Of a DNA stretch of 21,204 bases, positions 15,105 through 21,204 are shown one piece after another. The notes under the pieces are model-generated. The model worked only from the letters and a program-made list of their open reading frames with translations. It ran no database searches and was not told where the DNA came from. Position numbers and translations under genes: made by a program. Numbering within the stretch: position 1 is the stretch's first letter; every line of letters begins with the position of its first letter. Origin of the DNA: an uncultured Eubacteriales bacterium (lineage in GTDB: Bacteria; Bacillota; Clostridia; Peptostreptococcales; Anaerovoracaceae); the NCBI GenBank assembly GCA_900542565.1, contig UQOC01000037.1, forward strand, positions 1-21,204, in the 5' to 3' direction.

Positions 15105-15659
15105 ATGCAGTTCAAAGAATTGACCATTGAGGAATTGACCAGAGGATATGCCTGGTCAGACGAAAAAGGCACATTTGTCTGTATATTCTGCGGTGAAGAA
15201 TATATTGACGGGACTGTATATGAGAGCCACGGAAGGATGATGACTGCTGAAAGAGCAGTAAGGGAACATGTGCTTGAAGCCCACGGCGGAGCTTTTAAGG
15301 GCCTTATAGGCCTTGACAAACAGATAAATGGCCTGTCCGATATCCAGAAACAGATCCTTGAAGGCATGTATGCAGGAGACGATAATAAGGCCATAGGTGA
15401 AGAAATGGCCATAAGCGCCGCTACGGTAAGGACTCATAAGTTCAATATCCAGAAGATGAAAAGAGAAGCGAGGATATTGCTGGCACTACTGGAAAACATA
15501 GAGAATGAAGAAGTGGTCACTGCCAGGAGAGTCCTCCTTGAACAGATGGACCGGGACAGGGAAAACGAAGTGCCGGAAAATGCAAACGGCTTGCATCTTG
15601 ACCGCTCGATCACCGGCAACAGCCTTCATCCGTTTTTTACAAATTTCTATCTGAAATGA
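15105..15659 (+). CDS. Zinc-knuckle / LuxR-type HTH transcriptional regulator
   Basis: This is a 184-residue soluble protein. The N-terminal part has a likely zinc site of C2H2 spacing: C26 and C29 (CIFCGEEY), then H55 and H60 (EHVLEAH). Residues about 76-122 form a LuxR/GerE-like helix-turn-helix (LSDIQKQILEGMYAGDDNK, then AIGEEMAISAATVRTHKFNI). A charged helix follows, and a short unassigned tail from about 155. I recall related Firmicutes regulators in which this module carries an extra C-terminal domain (DUF2087), which is absent here. The ribosome binding site AAAGGAGGT is strong. It is first in an apparent operon, 16 bases before the M32 homologue, so it probably regulates it. Its ligand is unknown; redox- or zinc-dependent control is possible. 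Confidence 0.75.
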   Translation: MQFKELTIEELTRGYAWSDEKGTFVCIFCGEEYIDGTVYESHGRMMTAERAVREHVLEAHGGAFKGLIGLDKQINGLSDIQKQILEGMYAGDDNKAIGEEMAISAATVRTHKFNIQKMKREARILLALLENIENEEVVTARRVLLEQMDRDRENEVPENANGLHLDRSITGNSLHPFFTNFYLK

Positions 15660-15675
15660 AAAGGCAGGCGGCCAA

Positions 15676-17223
15676 ATGAAAAAAGAAGAGATTTACAAAG
15701 AAAATTTATCCGAACTCAAGGAAATGATAAGCAGAGCCGAATACCTCAAATATACACTGGGCTCTCTGATCTACTGGGACAAGATAACCTACATGCCCCC
15801 AAAGGGGATAGAATACAGGACCAGGGTTATGGCTTTTCTGGCTGATGAGCAGTACAAGATACTTTCATCGGAAAGATTTGAAGATCTTGTCAGCTATTTT
15901 GACGGAAACGAGGCAAACGACGAAAAAGTCGACGCCATGATAAAGCGGATAAAGCGAAACGCTTTTTTCTCTTCAAGCATACCTGAAGAAGAATACAGCA
16001 GATATATCCGGCTTATCGCAGTGTCTGAACAGATATGGGAAAAGGCCAGGAATGACAACGACTTTGAACTTTTCAGGCCTTATCTGGAAGAAATTTTTCA
16101 CACCTTTAAGACATTCTCATCCTATTGGGGCGGGGGCGATGATCCGTATGATGCGCTGATGGGATATTACGAAGAAGGACTTACAGTAAAAAGGATAGAT
16201 CAGATGGTCGGACAGCTCAAACCATTTTTGACCGGGCTGGTCTCGGCCATAAAGGACGGCCGGCAGGATGCCGCAGTCAAAAGGCCGTCTGCCGTCAATG
16301 TTAACGCTGGCGACCAGCAGCTCATATGGAAGATCGTACTGGAGACCATGGGATTTGACTTTTCGGCGGGAAGGATAGACATGGGAGCACATCCGACCGT
16401 ACTTGCAAATTCACCTTCAGGTGTGAGGATCGTCAACTCGTACAGGGAAAATGACATGGAATTTGGATTGTTCAATGTGCTCCATTCCGGGGGAAAAGGC
16501 ATATACCAGCAATCCATAGATGAAGGATTGCTTGGCTCTTTCCTGGCAGAAGCGCCTTCTTTTGCCATGGAAGAAAGTATAGGAAGGTTTTACGAGAATA
16601 TCATAGGCCGCAGCCGCGGGTTTGTCAGCAAGTTCAGGAACGAACTCGGCGTTTTTCTGCCGGCAGGTTCAAAGCTGACAGCGGAGCAGATATACAGGGA
16701 CATAAATCTGGCAAAACCTTCAGCGATCCGAATAGAAGCTGACCAATTTACTTATCTCTTGCATATAATCATCAGATATGAGATAGAAAAAGATGTTATA
16801 AACGGCAGGCTGGCAGTTGGAGATATCCCTGCGGCGTGGAACGACAAATACAGAGAGTATCTTGGAGTAGCGCCGGAAAACGACAGAGAAGGTGTGCTGC
16901 AGGATATACATTGGGCAGGCGGATATGTGGGATATTTTCCTTCATATATCGTAGCCTGTCTTGGAGCGGTCCAGATCAAGGCGGCCATGGAGAAAGACCT
17001 TGGGGATCTTGACCAACTGGCGGAAACCGGAAGGTTTGACATGATAAAGAACTGGCTCGATGAGAAGATCTTTCGCTGCGGAGCCATATACAGCACCAGG
17101 GAGCTGATCCAAAAGGCAACCGGCAGGCCGCTGGAGGCGGAACATTATATAGATTACTTACGGAAAAAATTTTCCGAAGTATATAAATTCGAAATCATTT
17201 CAAATAAGGAGAAAGAACAATGA
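15676..17223 (+). CDS. M32 carboxypeptidase (Taq) homologue, catalytic motif lost
   Basis: The 515 residues match the M32 carboxypeptidase family over full length. GSLIYWDKITYMPPKG opens it, then AHP at 238-240, SPSGVRIVNSYREND at 246-260, FYENIIGRS near 305-313, IRIEADQFTYLLHIIIRYE at 351-369, and IHWAGGYVGYFPSY at 411-424. However, the zinc motif HExGH reads H270-S-G-G-K274, so both the catalytic glutamate and the second zinc histidine are gone. The family HESQSR segment reads EESIGR (E299-R304). DVRIT reads GVRIV, and ADE reads ADQ (355-357). The frame is intact. I infer a non-hydrolytic binding or regulatory role, or a changed chemistry. It overlaps the transporter by 4 bases (ATGA). The ribosome binding site is weak (GGCAGGCGG). 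Confidence 0.85.
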   Translation: MKKEEIYKENLSELKEMISRAEYLKYTLGSLIYWDKITYMPPKGIEYRTRVMAFLADEQYKILSSERFEDLVSYFDGNEANDEKVDAMIKRIKRNAFFSSSIPEEEYSRYIRLIAVSEQIWEKARNDNDFELFRPYLEEIFHTFKTFSSYWGGGDDPYDALMGYYEEGLTVKRIDQMVGQLKPFLTGLVSAIKDGRQDAAVKRPSAVNVNAGDQQLIWKIVLETMGFDFSAGRIDMGAHPTVLANSPSGVRIVNSYRENDMEFGLFNVLHSGGKGIYQQSIDEGLLGSFLAEAPSFAMEESIGRFYENIIGRSRGFVSKFRNELGVFLPAGSKLTAEQIYRDINLAKPSAIRIEADQFTYLLHIIIRYEIEKDVINGRLAVGDIPAAWNDKYREYLGVAPENDREGVLQDIHWAGGYVGYFPSYIVACLGAVQIKAAMEKDLGDLDQLAETGRFDMIKNWLDEKIFRCGAIYSTRELIQKATGRPLEAEHYIDYLRKKFSEVYKFEIISNKEKEQ

Positions 17224-18506
17224 ACAAGATCGCACAAAAGCTCGGTATGAATGAGCAGCTGTCAAAAAACTTTTTTGCGATAATAGTCGTTGCTTTCGGC
17301 GGAGCTATAATCTACGGGCTGCCGTATTTCAGATACGACTATTACGATGCTTACCTTGAAGTCTACAATCTGACGGACTCTCAGGCCGGCGTGTTCGGAA
17401 GCATTCTCGGTGTATTCGGCATGATCTCATACCTTTTCGGAGGTATCGTAGCCGACAGGTTTTCAACCAGGACCATCCTGACTGTATCGCTGATCGGAAC
17501 AGGTCTCGGCGGATTTGTACATCTGCTCCCGCTCAACTATACACAGCTCCTCTGCCTGTACGCTTTCTGGGGCATAAGCTCTTTGTTTGCGTTCTGGCCA
17601 TGCTGCGTTAAAGCTGTCCGTATCCTGTCAGGCAGCGGCGGACAGGGAAAAGCCTTCGGTTTCTTTGAAGGAGGCAGGGGCGTAGGCGCCGCCTTGATGG
17701 CATCCGGAGCCGTGCTGGCTTTCAGGATAGGCGCAGGCGCCATTGAAGATCAGGTTGCCGGAATGAAGGCAGCAATAATCTTCTATTCTGTACTTACGAT
17801 CCTTATGGGTGTACTGGCATTTTTCTGCGTAAAAGATGACAAGATGGAAAAGAGCGACAGGGTCACATTCAAAGGTATAGGGGAACTCCTGAAGATGCCT
17901 GCCGTTTGGATCATCAGCATGGTAACTTTCTGCAACTATGTGTTCACCCAGATGTACTACTATCTGACTCCGTACATGACAGAGCTGCTGGGAGCTGCCG
18001 TTGTAGCAGGCGCTTTCCTTGCATCTTCCAGAAGATGGTTCTCCCTGTTCGGTAATGTAGGCGGAGGATTTATCACAGATAAGGTGGGGACCGGCAGGAT
18101 GCTGCTGATTTCTTTCCTTGTAATGGCTGCAGGCATAATCGTCATCATGCTGCTGCCTCTGAGCCCTGCAAGCACTACCATTTTCGTGATCCTTTATATA
18201 ATCGTGTATATCTTCTACAATGTAAACTATGCCATGACATGGGCAATGATGGATGAGGGAGCTATTCCGGAAAGATTGTCCGGAAGCGCCGCCGGCGTGA
18301 TCTCCACCATCGGATATCTTCCTGAGATATTCTGCTCACTCCTTGCCGGAAACTGGCTGGAAAACAATCCGGGCGTAGAAGGATACAGGATGATCTTCAT
18401 TTTCCTGACCGTAATGCTTCTGATAGGAGCTGTATTTGTCCTGATATGGATGAGATATCTCAAGAAGATAAAAAAACAGGAAAAAATAGGATCGAAAGAA
18501 GCATAG
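17220..18506 (+). CDS. MFS transporter
   Basis: This 428-residue membrane protein of the major facilitator superfamily has about 12 hydrophobic helices in two halves and a central cytoplasmic loop (KDDKMEKSDRVTFKG). The MFS motif A region reads GGIVADRFSTRTIL after helix 2. FWPCCVKAVR and QGKAFGFFEGGRGVGAA follow in helices 4-5. That second pattern occurs in a group of MFS carriers of uncertain substrate. AAGGAG lies about 9 bases before the ATG, inside the M32 gene. The flanking peptidase-related genes suggest uptake or export of peptides, amino acids or a peptide-like compound. That is inferred from context only. Confidence 0.88.
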   Translation: MNKIAQKLGMNEQLSKNFFAIIVVAFGGAIIYGLPYFRYDYYDAYLEVYNLTDSQAGVFGSILGVFGMISYLFGGIVADRFSTRTILTVSLIGTGLGGFVHLLPLNYTQLLCLYAFWGISSLFAFWPCCVKAVRILSGSGGQGKAFGFFEGGRGVGAALMASGAVLAFRIGAGAIEDQVAGMKAAIIFYSVLTILMGVLAFFCVKDDKMEKSDRVTFKGIGELLKMPAVWIISMVTFCNYVFTQMYYYLTPYMTELLGAAVVAGAFLASSRRWFSLFGNVGGGFITDKVGTGRMLLISFLVMAAGIIVIMLLPLSPASTTIFVILYIIVYIFYNVNYAMTWAMMDEGAIPERLSGSAAGVISTIGYLPEIFCSLLAGNWLENNPGVEGYRMIFIFLTVMLLIGAVFVLIWMRYLKKIKKQEKIGSKEA

Positions 18507-18510
18507 TGAT

Positions 18511-20385
18511 ATGAAGATAGAGAACAAGATTGAATGCATCTTTGAAAAAGTATACATTGAAACCCCTGTCGATACCGACGGAGATGGCAAGGCCGACCTG
18601 ATCGCTGCATATATCAGGCGGCCTTCCTATACAGCAGACGGAGAAAAAGTCCCGGCTGTGCTGGTTGCAAACCCCTACCTTATGACCTGCAACGAGGACT
18701 GGTATGTTCCGCACGATGTGAACAGAGAAATAAAAGTTTATCCGCAGCAGGACATAAAGGAAGAAGATATAAAGTTCGATTTTTCCGCACCCCTTAAAAG
18801 CGTGCCGACTGTGACAAGACAGACCGCAGGATATGCGGAAAATGCCATAGTTCCTGAAGATGTACAGTTTGAGTGTATCTCGGATCTCTACAGATATCTG
18901 AACCAAAAGGGATATGCTTCTGTTTTCTGCGGAGGACTTGGCACAAGGGGTTCAGAAGGCTATACGCTTTCGGGATCCAGAGAGGAGATAATGGCATTCA
19001 GATCAGTCATAGACTGGCTCAACGGCAGATGCCGGGCATTTACCAACAAAACAGACAATATAGAGGTAAAAGCCTCCTGGTGTACAGGTAATGTAGCCAT
19101 GTCAGCCAAATCATACCTGGGGACCATGTGCATAGGAGTGGCGGCAACAGGCGTAGAAGGTCTGAAGACCATAATACCTGAAGCCGGTATATCCAACTGG
19201 TATGATTATTACAGGAGCGGCGGTCTCAATGTCCCTGCCCTTGAATGGCAGGGGGACGACCTTGACATACTTGCCAAGTACTGTTTCAGCAGGGCGAAAG
19301 ATCCGGAGGATTATGCCGGTGTCAAAGAAGGGTATGCCGCTGCTTTGGACAAACTGGTAGAAGGCGAGGACAGAGATTCGGCCAATTACAATAAATTCTG
19401 GGATGAAAGGAACTATCTGAACCAGATAGATAATTTCAAGGCATCTGTTTTCATCATACATGGACTGAATGACTGGAATGTAAAGACAAACCAGTGCCTG
19501 CCTCTCTTCAAGGCCCTTGAGGAGAAAGGCGCAGAACGCAAGATATTGCTCCATCAAGGAGAACATATATATGTTTATGATCTCGAAGGTTCCGGTACTT
19601 TGGCAATGGTGGAAAAGTGGCTTGACCATTACCTGAAAGGTATAGACAACGGCGTAGAGAAAGAACCGAAGGTCCTGGTGGAAAGCAATGCTGACCAGAG
19701 CAAGTGGATGGCAGGCGATACATGGCCTCCAGCCGACTGGAAGTATGTCCGTTTTCCTGTTGAAGCGGAAAAGGATGTGGTCATAACTGATGATCTAAGC
19801 GCAACCGTATATGATAGGAAAGCTGATAACCAGAAAGACTGGCTTGATGAACTGGTGCTCTCCGAGGACGAGTCCTACGCTAACAGGACAAAATGGGTCT
19901 GGGATCCCTTTGAGGCCGCAGACAATGACGCCCCCCTGAGGATAGCCGGAGAGATCAATGTGAAATTTGAGGTTGCCATTGACAGGGAGACTGCCATACT
20001 CAGCGCCATGCTGGTGGATCTTGGACGGGAAAGACGCATAACAGCCGAACAGGTCCCGGTAGAAGGATGCGACGACGGTACATTCCGTTTCGGGTTAGAA
20101 GAGTCTCCTTCTGAATACAAAGTAATAAGCAGAGGCTGGCTCAACGCTCAGAACAGGACATGCATATGGAGCAAAGAAGAGATCAAGCCGGGAGAGACAT
20201 ACGGCTATGAAATAAAGATGGTGCCTACAGACCATACGCTCATGCCTGGGCACAAGCTGGCATTGATCATTTACGGTATCGACGCTCAGCAGACTCAGAG
20301 ACCTGAAACGGTAACAAATATAACCATTAAAGGCGGCTCTGTAGCTGCAAAAATCCCATTGTCAAAAAGTATACAATATTTTTAG
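18511..20385 (+). CDS. Xaa-Pro dipeptidyl-peptidase-like hydrolase (S15/PepX)
   Basis: This 624-residue alpha/beta-hydrolase of peptidase family S15 should release X-Pro dipeptides from peptide N-termini. DTDGDGKADL (21-30) is the usual early motif. The nucleophile is S201 in AKSYLG, where lactic acid bacteria have GKSYLG. D321 (IHGLNDWNV) and H352 (HQGEHIYVY) complete the triad at the normal spacing. VAATGVEGLKTIIPEAGISN (about 210-229) is strongly PepX-like. Residues about 400-624 form the C-terminal jelly-roll domain. The N-terminal helical domain of the ~760-residue lactococcal enzyme is missing. There is no signal peptide, so it is cytosolic. It starts 4 bases after the MFS gene with only a weak ribosome binding site. 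I see no terminator after it. Confidence 0.88.
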   Translation: MKIENKIECIFEKVYIETPVDTDGDGKADLIAAYIRRPSYTADGEKVPAVLVANPYLMTCNEDWYVPHDVNREIKVYPQQDIKEEDIKFDFSAPLKSVPTVTRQTAGYAENAIVPEDVQFECISDLYRYLNQKGYASVFCGGLGTRGSEGYTLSGSREEIMAFRSVIDWLNGRCRAFTNKTDNIEVKASWCTGNVAMSAKSYLGTMCIGVAATGVEGLKTIIPEAGISNWYDYYRSGGLNVPALEWQGDDLDILAKYCFSRAKDPEDYAGVKEGYAAALDKLVEGEDRDSANYNKFWDERNYLNQIDNFKASVFIIHGLNDWNVKTNQCLPLFKALEEKGAERKILLHQGEHIYVYDLEGSGTLAMVEKWLDHYLKGIDNGVEKEPKVLVESNADQSKWMAGDTWPPADWKYVRFPVEAEKDVVITDDLSATVYDRKADNQKDWLDELVLSEDESYANRTKWVWDPFEAADNDAPLRIAGEINVKFEVAIDRETAILSAMLVDLGRERRITAEQVPVEGCDDGTFRFGLEESPSEYKVISRGWLNAQNRTCIWSKEEIKPGETYGYEIKMVPTDHTLMPGHKLALIIYGIDAQQTQRPETVTNITIKGGSVAAKIPLSKSIQYF

Positions 20386-20406
20386 CAAAAAAGGTCAAAA
20401 TTCATA

Positions 20407-20435
20407 TTGACAACAGAGGAAAAGAGTGCTAAGAT
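20407..20435 (+). promoter_or_regulatory. rRNA promoter P1
   Basis: A perfect -35 TTGACA (20407-20412), a 17-bp spacer and -10 TAAGAT (20430-20435) in the context AGTGCTAAGAT. It lies 22 bases after the upstream peptidase stop. Confidence 0.85.
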
Positions 20436-20503
20436 AACAAAGCTGTCACCTTGAGGGGGACGGCGGGCAACTTGAAAAAAACTGAAAAAAGTAAAAAAGG
20501 TTG

Positions 20504-20532
20504 TTGACAACAGCTTGGCGATGTGCTAAGAT
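20504..20532 (+). promoter_or_regulatory. rRNA promoter P2
   Basis: TTGACA (20504-20509), 17 bp, TAAGAT (20527-20532). P1 and P2 share TTGACAACAG at the -35 and GTGCTAAGAT at the -10. Tandem promoters 97 bp apart are usual for Firmicutes rRNA operons. Confidence 0.88.
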
Positions 20533-20799
20533 GTTAAATGTTCGGCCGCAAAGCCGGGCGTGAGGGGAAACCCTCAAAGAACCTTGAAAACTTCATAGTA
20601 TGGAAATTTAGTCAAAGAGAATAAATTCTCAAAAACTAAAGGAACAATCAGCGAAATTGGTAAAACAATGGAGCGGATGTTCCTGTCAATTTCTGAATCT
20701 TAAGAACAATAATAGACGCGATAGCGTAAAGTCCTAAAGAAGGATAACTTGTTTGTAAGATAAGAGGATAGTAAAGGCGAGAGCCTTTAATATACGATT
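20533..20799 (+). other. 16S rRNA leader
   Basis: This is the transcribed spacer between P2 and mature 16S rRNA. It contains CGGC/GCCG (20543-20556) and a hairpin TGAGGG-GAAA-CCCTCA (20561-20576) with a GNRA loop. AAGAACCTTGAAAACTTCATAG follows in two parts (AAGAACCTTG at 20578, then AAAACTTCATAG), common in clostridial rRNA leaders. The rest should pair with the 16S 3' flank for processing, which lies outside the window. I see no gene or tRNA in it. Confidence 0.7.

Positions 20800-21204
<405 letters not shown>

Overview
The window looks like chromosomal DNA from an anaerobic Firmicute of class Clostridia. The partial 16S gene at the right end resembles Clostridiales Family XIII (Anaerovoracaceae-like: Anaerovorax, Emergencia), judged from memory of 16S sequences and not by search. 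Strong AGGAGG-type ribosome binding sites, heavy use of ATA and AGG/AGA codons, TTGACA/TATAAT promoters, and the RodA, RNase Y, WalJ and RlmH proteins fit this. Most of the window is ordinary core genome. The accessory-looking parts are a repeat-rich gap, a broken lipoprotein locus and a peptide-handling operon.

Layout. (1) 1-3036: metY-metA-thrH on +, a homoserine-branch operon whose promoter overlaps a palindrome. (2) 3037-3697: a gene-free gap with GC-rich palindromes, a long hairpin and a 16-bp tandem repeat. (3) rodA on - and rny on +, divergent from clear back-to-back promoters. (4) 6625-10373: a MATE transporter, a NifS/IscS-type cysteine desulfurase and ThiI. The last two form a sulfur relay for tRNA 4-thiouridine; a strong terminator follows. 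(5) 10620-12517: an OmpR-type response regulator and a histidine kinase with an ATGA overlap. (6) 12518-12900: RNA with mutually exclusive hairpins, one terminator-like, followed by only the first ~45 codons of a lipoprotein gene. (7) rnhA on -, divergent from walJ-rlmH on +. (8) 15105-20385: a zinc-knuckle/LuxR-HTH regulator, an M32 carboxypeptidase homologue, an MFS transporter and an Xaa-Pro dipeptidyl-peptidase. (9) 20386-21204: two rRNA promoters, a long leader and the 5' part of 16S rRNA.

How the genes fit together. MetA has the glutamate linked to acetyl-CoA use, so it should make the O-acetylhomoserine that MetY sulfhydrylates. ThrH can phosphorylate homoserine, so the operon sits on the methionine/threonine branch point.

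The most unusual observation is the M32 homologue at 15676-17223. Its fold-level motifs are preserved, but HExGH reads HSGGK and other active-site signatures are changed. It looks like a maintained pseudo-peptidase, tightly coupled to a transporter and to a PepX-type enzyme with its catalytic triad intact. Second is the multi-hairpin attenuator-like RNA at 12530-12659, which I could not assign to any known riboswitch class.
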